NCBI GenBank assembly: GCA_015069695.1
Contig: JADCRZ010000018.1
Location: 1-64,000 of the forward strand
Direction of reading: 5' to 3'
Length of the DNA: 64,000 nt
Source: Williamsia sp.
GTDB taxonomy: Bacteria > Bacteroidota > Bacteroidia > Chitinophagales > Chitinophagaceae
The translations under genes and the position numbers were made by a program. A model generated the notes under the pieces. It worked only from the letters and a program-made list of their open reading frames with translations. It did no database searches and was not told the DNA's origin. This document shows positions 44,184-54,184 of this stretch, one piece after another. How positions within the stretch are numbered: the stretch's first letter is position 1; each line of letters opens with the position of its first letter.

Positions 44184-45437
44184 TTACAAACTGATCACCC
44201 TCACCCGCTGCGGTGAAGGATAGCCACCCCCACGATAATATCCTCTGTTGTTGAACTGCCTGTAATTTCCAGCAGGCTTTTTCACCTTCTTCATAAAGCT
44301 GAAAGACACACCAAAATTCACGACATAATCCGCGAAAGCGGCGTCGCCGATGTAATAGGTTTTGGTAAGATCGGTGCGGATTTTATCCGGTACGCTTTGC
44401 AGGCGGTTGCGCTCGAGGGCGACCGGCACGTTGACAAATGCAGTGAACTTTTTTGCTTTGTATGACAAGCTAGGGTCAGCGGTGATCACATAGCCGGGCC
44501 GGCGGAAGCCATTGCTGCCACCTGCCAGGTCTCTTACCGGTACGCCATCGATGCGGGCACCGGCTCCCAGCGTGAATTTGCTGATGGTAATGTTTGCACC
44601 GAGGCGGGCCATGTACTGATCGGGTACGCTCATCACATCACTGCCATAAGCGATCGTTGCTGCAGAAGGGGTTCTGCCGCGGGCAGTAGATACGCCGTTT
44701 GTTTCGCGCGGATTTACCAGGTAATACAGGTTGGTATACAAACTTACCTTCTTGCCCAGGTTGTAAAAGCCGTTCAGTTCGGTGTTCATGCCCAGGCCGC
44801 CATCACCCAATTGGATCGATTGGTCAACGGGTCCCAATACCCTGCCGCCGCTGGCAGATGTAATAAAGTAATCATTGGCCCGGTAATTTCCGGTAGGCAG
44901 CTTCACACCCAATCCGCCCTGCAGGTTGAAGCGCTTGGATGTTTTGGGATTCATGAGCCATCTGTATGCCGTTACGCGGATATCACCCAATCCGGCATCA
45001 CCCGTAGAATGTCTTTGTCCATCACTGTGTTCATAAAGAGAAGACCGGTCGTTGATGCTGAGAGGTACGCCCACGCTCACAGACCAGCGTTGGTTAAAAA
45101 TGCGTGTTACGCTCAGGTCAAGCGTATAGCTTTTGTTGATCACTTCGGTTCCCTGGGTGTAACGTTGTTTTTGCTCATCCGTACCGGAGAAATGCCTGAA
45201 CGATTGGAAATAACGGTTCGCGGCAGAGAAGGTCCAACCGGATGTACTGGCCTTTTTGGCGGCCCCCTTTGCACTGTACCCTTTTGGTCCCATTCTGTAA
45301 CCAGGGGCGGACGGATAGCCGGGGCGTTGCATAAACATACCGCTGCCTCCCGGACTGCGCATCCCTACACAACCCTGCGAATACATCTTGGTGGAAACAA
45401 GGGTGCAGAGCACCAGCATGGCGTAGATTTTCTTCAT
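44184..45437 (-). CDS. Outer-membrane beta-barrel protein
   Basis: 417 residues with a signal peptide (MKKIYAMLVLCTLVSTKMYS). After a Gly/Pro/Met-rich stretch (GGSGMFMQRPGYPSAPGYR) the sequence alternates hydrophobic and polar residues as in barrel strands, with turns at GDAGLGDIRVTAYRWLM, LGVKLPTGNYR and GGLGMNTELNG. It matches the phenol_MetA_deg / transporter-like outer-membrane family. The C-terminus is Arg/Gly-rich (NNRGYYRGGGY) rather than a classic terminal strand. Cargo unknown. Confidence 0.68.
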   Translation of the reverse strand: MKKIYAMLVLCTLVSTKMYSQGCVGMRSPGGSGMFMQRPGYPSAPGYRMGPKGYSAKGAAKKASTSGWTFSAANRYFQSFRHFSGTDEQKQRYTQGTEVINKSYTLDLSVTRIFNQRWSVSVGVPLSINDRSSLYEHSDGQRHSTGDAGLGDIRVTAYRWLMNPKTSKRFNLQGGLGVKLPTGNYRANDYFITSASGGRVLGPVDQSIQLGDGGLGMNTELNGFYNLGKKVSLYTNLYYLVNPRETNGVSTARGRTPSAATIAYGSDVMSVPDQYMARLGANITISKFTLGAGARIDGVPVRDLAGGSNGFRRPGYVITADPSLSYKAKKFTAFVNVPVALERNRLQSVPDKIRTDLTKTYYIGDAAFADYVVNFGVSFSFMKKVKKPAGNYRQFNNRGYYRGGGYPSPQRVRVISL

Positions 45438-45647
45438 AACATTAGATTTTGTTTAACAACAATTTACCTCTATTAGGAGTGCATTCCAAAAAAATGTTGC
45501 TGGTTGAACCTTGATTGCGCTGATTTTAGGATAGAGCGGATTATTTGAATGATATATGGTAATTTATATGGGGAGAACTGTTTTGATAGCTGAGTTTTTA
45601 TACAATCGTCTTCTTCTTTCATCTTCAAATTCAAGTACAGCATCAAG

Positions 45648-47825
45648 TTAATTAGCAATCACATCTTCCCCCGGATGATAAGTCATCTCCACATGCTTCA
45701 GTACATCTTCTTTATAAAACAAAACATCTTTGAAACTGCCCTCCAGGTACATGGCCGCCTGGTCAGTAAAATGCTTGGAACGGGGATCGCTCCTTTCGCC
45801 GCCGGTAAGGATTGATTTGGCAGTTACCTTTTTTCCAAATTCAATGGCGGCAATAAAGCTGTTGCCCCGGGTGCCATAGCGGAGCTTGGTACCGGGAAAG
45901 CGCACACCTTCAAATGCAGGCAAAGAGCCCCAGGTTGAAGAAGCCAGTCCGGAGGGCAGACTAGGCTGATTGTCATCAAACTTTTCATCCAGTCCTCCCG
46001 TAAGCCGCTGGTACCGGTTGATCTGTCCCCACGGTGTTTTCCAGGAACCGTATTTGTTTTTCAGATCAGCCAGTACTTCTTTCAATGCAAGCAGAAGATT
46101 GTCTCCGGGCACTTTTTCCATGGAAGCTTGCAGTTCATCAAAACCTCTTCTTGGCAGCTGCGGATACACCCGGTATGCCCATTCGATCGCGAGCGCAGTA
46201 GGTACGGAAGCGACGCCGCTTTTTTTATCCCAGCCTTGCAGCAGGTCAACAGGTTCTTTTAATTCCTGTTTTAAAGAATCATTTCCATGCTGCTCGTAAG
46301 CCTTGAAAAGCGGGGGCAGCAGCACATCAAAGGCAGCCAGCGTATGGTCATATCCTGCTGCGATGGTTTTGTCGAGGGTAAAGCCGCTGCCAGCACTTAA
46401 CACCCGTGCGGCGTTGACGGCCCGGAAGTTTTCTGCATCCGGGGCCATGTAAGCAGGATAATCCCCTTTGCGCGGACTGCTGGCACCCGACGCGGTAAAC
46501 GGAGTAGAGTTGCAGTTTTGGATCCAGCCGCTGGCAGGATTGTAAATATGAACGGTTTCATTGAGCGGGTGCAATCCCTTCCATTCGGTGGCCGATGTGC
46601 TGCCGTCTACAGGCTGCTGCCAGTTGAGGCTGGGATCACGCCGGGGCATAAAATTGCCATGCCAGTAAGCGATGTTTCCTTTGTCATCCGCAAAAACAGT
46701 GTTATTGGAATTGTTGGAAAGCAGCTGCATGGTTTTTTCAAACTCGGCAAAGCCATGGGCCTTGGTACGCAGCCAGGACTGCCGCAAAGCATTGAGGGAA
46801 CGGTTGTTTTCTTTCAGGCTCAGCCATTTGCCGTTCCGGCTGCCCACCACCGGACCATGATGGGTATAATAAGCTGTAACCGGAAGCTCCACCAGCCCAT
46901 CTCCCTTTTTGTACCGGATGACCAGTTTCTTTGTACGCACCGGCTTCCATGCATTGTCATATTGATAGAACACAGAGTCACCTCTTTTTACGATTTTTTC
47001 TTCGTACAGGTCAGACACATCGGCAATGCTGGAAGTGTGCATCCAGCCGCAATGTTCATTGAAGCCCTGGTATACAAAGAACTGTCCCCAGGTTACTGCA
47101 CCGTACGCCTGCAGTCCTTCCTCACTCACCATCTGCACTTCCGGGCGGAAGTAGAATGTAACATGGGGGTTTATATAGAGAATAGCATTCTTTGACGCTG
47201 TTTTGGAAGGCCCGATGGCAAAGCCGTTGGAGCCCGTTATGCTGGCTGCGGGATCTTCCACACCACCCCTCAGCATAGCGGATGCATTTACATTCAGCGG
47301 ATAGAGTTCGCGCATATCGCGGGTGGTGAGTCCGCCGGTTTGTGTGGCTCCTATACTGCCATCGGTAAACATAAGGGCATACCAGGGCTCGAAGCGCTTG
47401 AGCACAGCCGGCTTTACATGGGGATGCAGGGCAAGATAATAGTTCACGCCATCGGCAAAAGCATCCAGCAGCTTCTTAAATGGGGCCGGACTTTCCTTAT
47501 AATCCCGGATCGCAGCTGCTGTATCTTCTATCAACTGGAGCTGGAGGTCGTTGTAAACACCTCTTTCCCCATCTACTTCAGCGAGCCTGCCCATCACCTG
47601 CAGGTAGTTTCTTTCCATGCGCACAAAATCATCTTCACATTGTGCGTACATGATGCCAAACACTGCATCTGCATCTGTTTTTCCATATACGTGCGGAATG
47701 CCCCAGTTGTCGCGGATAATGGTAACACGCCGGGCCTCCTGTTTATAACGGTCGGTTTCCAGTTTGGTAAAGGTTTGGGTAAAACCAACAAGGGGAAAGA
47801 GTAAGCAAAGAAAGACAAATCTCAT
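45648..47825 (-). CDS. Penicillin-acylase family Ntn hydrolase
   Basis: 725-residue exported precursor (signal MRFVFLCLLFPLVGFTQ). The alpha part has RDNWGIPHVYGKTDADAVFG and EDDFVRMERNYLQ. Autocleavage should occur between Gly198 and Ser199 in TGSNGFAIGPSKT, exposing Ser199 as the N-terminal nucleophile, with the conserved NPHVTFYFRPE, and GFNEHCGWMHTSS after it. Members hydrolyse amides such as beta-lactam side chains, acyl-homoserine lactones or cyclic lipopeptides; the substrate cannot be read from sequence. Confidence 0.9.
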   Translation of the reverse strand: MRFVFLCLLFPLVGFTQTFTKLETDRYKQEARRVTIIRDNWGIPHVYGKTDADAVFGIMYAQCEDDFVRMERNYLQVMGRLAEVDGERGVYNDLQLQLIEDTAAAIRDYKESPAPFKKLLDAFADGVNYYLALHPHVKPAVLKRFEPWYALMFTDGSIGATQTGGLTTRDMRELYPLNVNASAMLRGGVEDPAASITGSNGFAIGPSKTASKNAILYINPHVTFYFRPEVQMVSEEGLQAYGAVTWGQFFVYQGFNEHCGWMHTSSIADVSDLYEEKIVKRGDSVFYQYDNAWKPVRTKKLVIRYKKGDGLVELPVTAYYTHHGPVVGSRNGKWLSLKENNRSLNALRQSWLRTKAHGFAEFEKTMQLLSNNSNNTVFADDKGNIAYWHGNFMPRRDPSLNWQQPVDGSTSATEWKGLHPLNETVHIYNPASGWIQNCNSTPFTASGASSPRKGDYPAYMAPDAENFRAVNAARVLSAGSGFTLDKTIAAGYDHTLAAFDVLLPPLFKAYEQHGNDSLKQELKEPVDLLQGWDKKSGVASVPTALAIEWAYRVYPQLPRRGFDELQASMEKVPGDNLLLALKEVLADLKNKYGSWKTPWGQINRYQRLTGGLDEKFDDNQPSLPSGLASSTWGSLPAFEGVRFPGTKLRYGTRGNSFIAAIEFGKKVTAKSILTGGERSDPRSKHFTDQAAMYLEGSFKDVLFYKEDVLKHVEMTYHPGEDVIAN

Positions 47826-48042
47826 AGCAGTTTTATTGGTGATGTTGATTGTCTAAGTTAGCTGAATCTGCAAAGAAAGCGGCGTCCATTTTATCAGCTT
47901 GTTTCCAGATCCATTTTTTTATCCACGGGCTGCAGGTTGTATTTTCGCGTGGTGCCTCCGGCATCAACCAGTATCAAACTTTGTATGCCTGTATGCTGTT
48001 TCATCGTTTACAAAGCTTAATACCTGCCACAGGTCCGTCTGT

Positions 48043-48687
48043 TTGAAAAATTATTATACCATACTCGAAGTACCGCCAGCTGCTACCCCGCACGACATCA
48101 AAAAAGCTTACCGCAGGCTGGCTATGCAATACCACCCGGACAAGAACCCCGACAACACAGCAGCCGAATCGCAGTTCAGGGAAATCCAGGAAGCTTATCA
48201 TATCCTGTCTGATCCGGAGCGGCGGTCGGCCTATAACCAGCGCCGTTGGTACCGGCACCATACAGCACCAGCAGCCCAGGAAGCGGTAAACCCGGCTTCC
48301 CTCCTGCAAAAAGCATGGCAGCTGAACCGCTATATCAGCACCATTGATCCCGGATTTTTGAACCTGAAAGCACTCTATAAATACATAAGCGGATACCTGC
48401 TGGGTAAAGATTCCATGCAGCTGCTCCGGGAGGCAAACGATCCGCACGTAAATCAGCAGATCATAACAGCTATCCTTCCCGTCATCAAACCCCTGCGCTA
48501 TGAACCGGCGAAAAGCATCTGCAGCCAGCTTCAACAGCTTGCCGGAACAGATGCCTCTGCCCTCCGCAAGATCGACCTGTTTGTAAAACAAAAAAAGCTG
48601 GCCAGCTACTGGGAGAAGTACCAGCAAGCCCTGGTTATCATCGTTACCGGATTGTTATGCTGGTTGATTTACCTGGTGAGCAAATAA
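48043..48687 (+). CDS. Tail-anchored J-domain (DnaJ-like) protein
   Basis: 214 residues from the TTG at 48043. The J-domain is complete: [27 protein letters not shown] at 31-33, and [19 protein letters not shown]. The middle is helical and unrecognised. The C-terminus ([17 protein letters not shown]) is one transmembrane segment, so the J-domain would face the cytoplasm from a tail anchor. The ORF-track start 48 codons upstream reads non-coding sequence. It probably recruits DnaK to the membrane. Confidence 0.78.
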   Translation: MKNYYTILEVPPAATPHDIKKAYRRLAMQYHPDKNPDNTAAESQFREIQEAYHILSDPERRSAYNQRRWYRHHTAPAAQEAVNPASLLQKAWQLNRYISTIDPGFLNLKALYKYISGYLLGKDSMQLLREANDPHVNQQIITAILPVIKPLRYEPAKSICSQLQQLAGTDASALRKIDLFVKQKKLASYWEKYQQALVIIVTGLLCWLIYLVSK

Positions 48688-48787
48688 GGGGAAAGCCGTA
48701 CATTTAAACTGCTCAAAATAGATGAGCAAGTTGACACGCCGGTTCTACGGACCGAGGTACACAGCCTATGAGCACAAACAAATCCAT

Positions 48788-51400
48788 ATGATAAAATTTC
48801 TGGCCCTCTTTGCAGCCTCCGGTTTCTTTTTTTCTGTGGCTGCACAAACCAATTCCAGCAATGACCAGTATCCTTTCCGCAATCCATCCCTTTCCATCGA
48901 AGCCCGGGTGAGCGACCTGGTGTCAAGGCTCACGCTGGAAGAAAAAGTAGGACAGATGGTAAATGGAGCGCCCGCCATTCCGCGGCTGGGCGTACCTGCA
49001 CACAACTGGTGGAACGAGGCCCTGCATGGCGTGGCCCGCACGGGGTATAACGTGACCGTATACCCGCAGGCGATCGGCATGGCAGCTACGTTTGATACGG
49101 CCACCATGTACCGCATGGCTGATTATACAGCAGAAGAAGGAAGGGCTATTTACAACGACAACGTGCGCAAAGGCAAGCCTGGCGGCCAGTACGAAGGACT
49201 CACCTACTGGACGCCCAATATCAATATCTTCCGCGATCCGCGCTGGGGGCGCGGACAGGAAACCTATGGCGAAGATCCTTATCTCACCGGCATGATGGGC
49301 AGGGCATTTGTAACCGGCCTGCAGGGCAATGACCCTCTTTACCTCAAAGCCGCTGCCTGTGCCAAGCACTATGCCGTGCACAGCGGTCCTGAACCCAGCC
49401 GCCATACGTTTGATGTATCACCCAGCAAATACGATCTGTGGGATACGTATCTGCCGGCTTTTCATGAGCTGGTGGTACGCGCCAAAGTAGCAGGCGTGAT
49501 GTGCGCTTACAATGCCATCGAAGGACAACCCTGCTGCGGCAGCGACCTGCTGATGACAGACATCCTGCGCAACCAGTGGAACTTTACCGGCTATGTGACT
49601 TCCGATTGTGGGGCCATCACTGATTTTTTCCGGTTTCACAAAACACACCCCGATGCAGAAAGCGCTTCTGCTGATGCCGTGCTGCACAGCACCGATGTTG
49701 ATTGCGGCAACGCTTATCCTGCCCTGGTAAAAGCAGTAAAAGACGGAAAGATAACCGAACAGCAGCTGGATGTCTCGCTCAAACGCCTGTTCACCATCCG
49801 CTTCCGGCTGGGCCAGTTTGATGCCAACAACAAGTACAACAGCATTACCATGGCTTCGCTGGAAAGTGAAGCGCACAAAGCACAGTCCCTCAAAATGGCG
49901 CGGCAGTCTATTGTCCTGCTCAAGAACGAAGGCAACTTGCTGCCCCTGCGCAAAACCCTGAAAAAGATCGTTGTGCTGGGGCCCAATGCCGACAATCCGG
50001 TTACAGTTTTGGGCAACTACAATGGCAAGCCGTCCCGGATCATTACCCCCCTGATGGGAATCAAACAGGCTGTCGGCAGCGGCACAGAAGTAGTTTACCA
50101 GCAGGCCGTCAATTTTGTAAACGATACCATCTTTGAAGCAGAGGACATCAGCAACCAGTTCTCCATCGACGGGCACAAAGGCTTCCGGGCAGATTACTTT
50201 CAAAACCGGGAACTCAGCGGCGCACCTGTGCTCACGCGCACCGAAGAAAAGATAGACTACGACTGGAACGGCGGCGTACTGATGGCCGGCAAATTTCCGG
50301 CAGAGAACATGTCTGTGCGCTGGACGGCCGATTATACGCCTGATAAAGACGGCAGCATCACACTGGAACTGGGTGGCGATGATGGGTATCGGCTGCGCGT
50401 AGACAGCGCCACAGTGATCAACGACTGGGGCATCCACCGTTTCCGCTCTGCCAAATACACGCTGCAAACCCGGCGGGGCATGCGGGTTCGCATTACCATC
50501 GAATACTTCAACCGGGATGCCGGGGCCTCTGTGCGCTTTGGTGCGGGGCACTGGATCAAACCCGATCCTGCAGCCATTGCTGCCAGTGCAAAAGATGCGG
50601 ATGCCATCATCTACATCGGCGGCATCTCTCCGGTACTGGAAGGAGAAGAGATGGGTGTAAACCTGCCGGGTTTCAGCGGCGGCGACCGGACCTCCATCGC
50701 CTTGCCTGCCGTGCAAACCAACCTGATCAAAGCACTCAAGGAAACCGGTAAACCTGTTGTGTTTGTTATGATGACAGGCAGCGCCCTTGCCATTCCCTGG
50801 GAAGCAGACAATATACCTGCCATCGTAAATGCATGGTATGGCGGCCAGTTTGCCGGAACAGCCCTCGCCGATGTGCTGTTCGGCGACTACAACCCAGCCG
50901 GCCGGCTGCCTGTTACTTTTTACCGCAGCGAAAAAGACCTGCCGGCTTTTGATGACTATACCATGGAAGGACGTACCTATCGCTATTTCAAAGGCCAGCC
51001 CTTGTTTCCGTTCGGATACGGACTAAGCTATACCAGCTTCCGCTACAGCGCACTCTACCTCGGCGCCGGGACAACCCGGGCTACCGCTGTAACAGCCACT
51101 GTACGGGTAACCAATACCGGCAAGCGGGACGGAGAAGAAGTAGTTCAACTGTACGTATCACACCCCGGCCAGCAGGGCAAAGCACCGCTCAGGGCGCTGA
51201 AAGGATTCAAACGCATAGCCCTCAAAGCAGGAGAAACCAAAAATCTTACTTTCATGCTGACGGAGGAAGACATCTCCCTGGTTGACCCCAACGGAACGCT
51301 CAAAAAAGCCCCCGGCACGCTGCGCATAAGCATCGGCGGTAGTCAACCCACAGAACAGGCAAAAGCAGCGGGGACAGTAGTGGAGGGAACGGTGAAGTAG
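48788..51400 (+). CDS. Family 3 glycoside hydrolase with PA14 insert (beta-glucosidase/xylosidase type)
   Basis: 870 residues from the ATG at 48788, which starts a signal peptide (MIKFLALFAASGFFFSVAAQ); 22 codons upstream lack one. The GH3 N-terminal barrel has LTLEEKVGQM, WWNEALHGVAR and the catalytic Asp273 in YVTSDCGAITDFF. The C-terminal sandwich (GH3_C) is split by a PA14 module (KGFRADYFQNRELSG through GASVRFGAG). A fibronectin-like domain ends the protein (TVRVTNTGKRDGEEVVQLYV). It releases glucosyl or xylosyl residues from oligosaccharides. The palindromic element starts directly after its stop. Confidence 0.92.
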   Translation: MIKFLALFAASGFFFSVAAQTNSSNDQYPFRNPSLSIEARVSDLVSRLTLEEKVGQMVNGAPAIPRLGVPAHNWWNEALHGVARTGYNVTVYPQAIGMAATFDTATMYRMADYTAEEGRAIYNDNVRKGKPGGQYEGLTYWTPNINIFRDPRWGRGQETYGEDPYLTGMMGRAFVTGLQGNDPLYLKAAACAKHYAVHSGPEPSRHTFDVSPSKYDLWDTYLPAFHELVVRAKVAGVMCAYNAIEGQPCCGSDLLMTDILRNQWNFTGYVTSDCGAITDFFRFHKTHPDAESASADAVLHSTDVDCGNAYPALVKAVKDGKITEQQLDVSLKRLFTIRFRLGQFDANNKYNSITMASLESEAHKAQSLKMARQSIVLLKNEGNLLPLRKTLKKIVVLGPNADNPVTVLGNYNGKPSRIITPLMGIKQAVGSGTEVVYQQAVNFVNDTIFEAEDISNQFSIDGHKGFRADYFQNRELSGAPVLTRTEEKIDYDWNGGVLMAGKFPAENMSVRWTADYTPDKDGSITLELGGDDGYRLRVDSATVINDWGIHRFRSAKYTLQTRRGMRVRITIEYFNRDAGASVRFGAGHWIKPDPAAIAASAKDADAIIYIGGISPVLEGEEMGVNLPGFSGGDRTSIALPAVQTNLIKALKETGKPVVFVMMTGSALAIPWEADNIPAIVNAWYGGQFAGTALADVLFGDYNPAGRLPVTFYRSEKDLPAFDDYTMEGRTYRYFKGQPLFPFGYGLSYTSFRYSALYLGAGTTRATAVTATVRVTNTGKRDGEEVVQLYVSHPGQQGKAPLRALKGFKRIALKAGETKNLTFMLTEEDISLVDPNGTLKKAPGTLRISIGGSQPTEQAKAAGTVVEGTVK

Positions 51401-51585
51401 TCTGAACCATGATTTACAGGATTTAAAGGATTCCGGGTATTGGGACTGGTGGATAAGCATGATAGTTAATAATTTTATACCTCCGTCATCAGCTGATCAT
51501 TCAGTCATTAAGCCGGATGAAACATCCCTGCCTATCAGCATTCCAATCCCCGGAATCCTTTAAATCCTGTAAATCATGGTTCAGA
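51401..51585. repeat. Interspersed palindrome, long form
   Basis: A perfect 37-bp inverted repeat (51401-51437 and 51549-51585) bounds a 111-bp unique centre. The outer TGAACCATGATTTACAGGAT matches the element at 40426. The left end directly follows the GH3 stop codon, and the right end is 53 nt before the next gene's ATG. This looks like a REP/BIME-type or MITE-type element; no transposase is nearby. Confidence 0.88.
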
Positions 51586-51637
51586 CAGAATCTGTATTTT
51601 GCACCCTCCATCTTACTTATCAAATAGATTTTACCAT

Positions 51638-53023
51638 ATGCAAAAAGTTTTTTTTAGACGGTTCCTGGTTTCCTGTGCTGCTATCGCTGTGTTTCAGACC
51701 GCTTTCTCCCAACCGCCTAAACCACCAATCCAGCCCGCTCCCATGGTAAAGATCGTGACTGTTGACCCGGGGCATTTCCATGCCGCACTGGTACAGAAAT
51801 CTATGTACCCCCAGGTGGATCCTGTGGTGCATGTGTATGCACCCGCAGGGACGGATGTACAGCTGCACCTGGACAGGATAAAAGCCTACAACACCCGAAC
51901 AGACAACCCGACTGCCTGGAAGGAAGAAGTATATACGGGCGATGATTTTTTTGAGCGGATGCTGAAAGACAAGGCAGGCAATGTGGTTGTGCTGGCAGGC
52001 AACAACCGGAAAAAGACCGAGTACATCAACAAATCGCTGCAAGGCGGCTTTCATGTGCTGGCAGACAAACCCATGGTCATCAACAGCAATGAGTTCGAGG
52101 CCCTGAAACAGGCGTTTAAAACTGCCAGCGATAAACACCTGCTGCTATACGATATCATGACCGAGCGTTTTGAAATCACCACTGTATTGCAAAAAGCGCT
52201 TTCTATGATGCCGGCAGTATTTGGCACCCTGGAAAAGGGCACGGCCGGTCAGCCAGCCATCGAAATGAAAAGCGTGCACTATTTTTATAAGGCTGTATCA
52301 GGCGAGATCCTGACGCGGCCGGCCTGGTTCATGGATGTTTCGCAACAGGGCGAAGGCATTGTAGATGTAACCACTCACCTGGTAGACCTGGTGCAATGGG
52401 AAGCTTTCCCGGGCCAGACCCTGCGCTATGCCGATGTTGCCGTAACCAATGCCAAACGCTGGCCCACGGATATGAGTCTGGATGAATTCAAAGCCATTAC
52501 CAAACTGGCGTCTTTCCCGGATTATTTGTCAAAAGATGTTTCCAACAACACGCTCAAGGTATATGCCAACGGGGAGATCAACTACACCCTCAAGGGCGTG
52601 CACGCAAAAGTGACGGCCGTATGGGATTACAAAGCGCCGGAGGGCTCCGGCGATACGCACTACTCCCTCCTGCACGGCACCAAGGCCGACCTGGTGATCA
52701 GGCAGGAAGCCGAACAGAAATACAAGCCTGAACTGTACATAGAACCCCGCGTACCGAATGCTGCGTACGAGCAAACACTCCGGCAGCAGCTGCAACCCGT
52801 CCAGGCGCGGTATCCGGGCGTGGAGCTGGTAAAAACCGCCAAGGGCTGGCAGGTGGTTGTTCCCGACAAATACCGCGACGGGCATGAAGCGCATTTTGGA
52901 GAAGTCACCAAAAACTTTCTGCTGTACCTGAAAAACCGCAACATGCCGGCATGGGAAGTGCCCAATATGCTAACGAAATACTATACAACCACCAAGGCAC
53001 TTGAAATGGCAAAGAGCAAATAG
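51638..53023 (+). CDS. Exported Gfo/Idh/MocA-family oxidoreductase
   Basis: 461 residues from ATG 51638 (signal MQKVFFRRFLVSCAAIAVFQTAFSQ); the ORF-track start adds 13 codons. The N-terminal Rossmann-like domain has VVVLAGNNRKKTEYINKSLQGGFHVLADKPM, a Gfo/Idh/MocA pattern with the catalytic-type Lys in DKP. The C-terminal domain is the putative oxidoreductase C domain, with DVTTHLVDLVQWEAFPG. The RR in the signal suggests Tat export, which suits a protein carrying NAD(P), but the motif is not canonical. It probably acts on a sugar released by the GH3 enzyme. Confidence 0.8.
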   Translation: MQKVFFRRFLVSCAAIAVFQTAFSQPPKPPIQPAPMVKIVTVDPGHFHAALVQKSMYPQVDPVVHVYAPAGTDVQLHLDRIKAYNTRTDNPTAWKEEVYTGDDFFERMLKDKAGNVVVLAGNNRKKTEYINKSLQGGFHVLADKPMVINSNEFEALKQAFKTASDKHLLLYDIMTERFEITTVLQKALSMMPAVFGTLEKGTAGQPAIEMKSVHYFYKAVSGEILTRPAWFMDVSQQGEGIVDVTTHLVDLVQWEAFPGQTLRYADVAVTNAKRWPTDMSLDEFKAITKLASFPDYLSKDVSNNTLKVYANGEINYTLKGVHAKVTAVWDYKAPEGSGDTHYSLLHGTKADLVIRQEAEQKYKPELYIEPRVPNAAYEQTLRQQLQPVQARYPGVELVKTAKGWQVVVPDKYRDGHEAHFGEVTKNFLLYLKNRNMPAWEVPNMLTKYYTTTKALEMAKSK

Positions 53024-53122
53024 TTTTTGAGGAGCCTGTTGAAACAAGGGAGGGAGAGCCGGCCATTCCCAGGGGCTTTTTACGGTTGTGCATTTACGGC
53101 CTATTCTTTAAAAGATAATTTT

Positions 53123-53875
53123 ATGAAAACAGTCTTGCTTTTTCTTCTTCCCTTCCTCCCTGCCATTCTTGCTGCGCAGACAGATTTACAGTCGGGCGTC
53201 CTTTCCTGGAAGGGCGGACAAACAAAGATGATAGAAGGCAGCACCAGGGACCTGAGCAGCTTCCGGGTGCACACGTCTACGCTGCAACCGGGCAAATCAA
53301 ACCATCCGCTCAAGGCATACGATGATGTGGATGAGATGGTAATTGTAAAGGAAGGAGAGCTCACGGTACAGATCAACGAGGCAAGCAAGCAGATCGGTCC
53401 GGGCGGACTGGCCATGATCATAGCAGGCGACCGGCAAAGTTTTCGCAATGAGGCGGGCACACCGGTTGTTTATTATGTGCTTACCCTCAAATCAAAAAAT
53501 CCCGTCAACATAGAAAGGGGCCGGCAGGGCGGCAGCTTTGTAAAAGACTGGAAAGATTTTGAAGTCAAAAAAACCGACAAGGGCGAATCCCGCCCGGTCT
53601 TCGACCAGCCATCTTCCCAATTCGAACGTTTTGACGTACACGCCACTTCCCTCAACCCGGGCCTTTCCTCCCACGATCCCCACCGCCACCGCGCCGAAGA
53701 GTTTTTCATCCTGCTAAAGGGCGACGTACAAGTCCAATGCGGAGACTCCTTCCACAACGCCCACCCCGGCGACATCGTCTTCCAGGCATCCGAAGTACTC
53801 CACGGCATAAAAAACACCGGCACCGTCCAATGCGCATACATGGTGGTGCAGTGGCATAACAAGAAGGATGATTGA
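53123..53875 (+). CDS. Exported bicupin
   Basis: 250 residues from the ATG at 53123 (signal MKTVLLFLLPFLPAILAAQ). The first cupin is degenerate (SNHPLKAYDDVDEMVIVKEGE). The second has a full metal motif SSHDPHRHRAEEFFILLKGD and a matching HPGDIVFQASEVLHGIKN. It probably binds or isomerises a sugar-derived compound. It is 99 nt downstream of the oxidoreductase and likely co-transcribed. The ORF-track start 32 codons earlier is rejected. Confidence 0.82.
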   Translation: MKTVLLFLLPFLPAILAAQTDLQSGVLSWKGGQTKMIEGSTRDLSSFRVHTSTLQPGKSNHPLKAYDDVDEMVIVKEGELTVQINEASKQIGPGGLAMIIAGDRQSFRNEAGTPVVYYVLTLKSKNPVNIERGRQGGSFVKDWKDFEVKKTDKGESRPVFDQPSSQFERFDVHATSLNPGLSSHDPHRHRAEEFFILLKGDVQVQCGDSFHNAHPGDIVFQASEVLHGIKNTGTVQCAYMVVQWHNKKDD

Positions 53876-53965
53876 CACACAGCGAATAACAACAGCAGCT
53901 AAAAAGCAAGAAGTCATTTTCAAGCTTCGGGTTTTAAAAGGTAAATCTGTAAAAACCACTCCTGT

Positions 53966-54184
53966 ATGGCAGCACTTTTAGACAGCGAGTTGAATGAATA
54001 CAGGCCTTTACTGACGCCGGTTCAAAAAGAGTCTATCCTGAATGTTATAAAATCTTTCGTTGGGCCAGCCAATAAAATCAGCATTGAGCAGTACAACAAA
54101 GAGATAGATGAAGCCGTGGCCAGGGTAGAGGCTGGAGAACTTTATACGCAAGAAGAAGTGGAAAGAATGTCAAAAGAATGGTGA
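53966..54184 (+). CDS. Antitoxin-like protein of a RelE/ParE-type module
   Basis: 72 residues, charged and helical, with the C-terminal EAGELYTQEEVERMSKEW typical of small antitoxins that pair with ParE/RelE-type toxins. No DNA-binding motif is obvious. Its stop TGA overlaps the ATG of the following broken toxin gene (TGATG), the usual translational coupling. The partner is a pseudogene, so it is probably a relic without a working toxin. Confidence 0.65.
   Translation: MAALLDSELNEYRPLLTPVQKESILNVIKSFVGPANKISIEQYNKEIDEAVARVEAGELYTQEEVERMSKEW

Noticed and set aside
45473-45658. 61-aa minus-strand ORF between the barrel and acylase genes
   Set aside because: Low-complexity composition, no motif, and it overlaps the end of the acylase gene; treated as non-coding.
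49418-50716. 432-aa minus-strand ORF opposite the GH3 gene
   Set aside because: It lies wholly antisense to a well-supported GH3 gene with clear motifs, and its Cys/His/Arg-rich sequence has no recognisable domain.
51638-51712. RR in the oxidoreductase signal as a proven Tat motif
   Set aside because: The order RRFLV does not match RRxFLK well; Sec export is equally possible.
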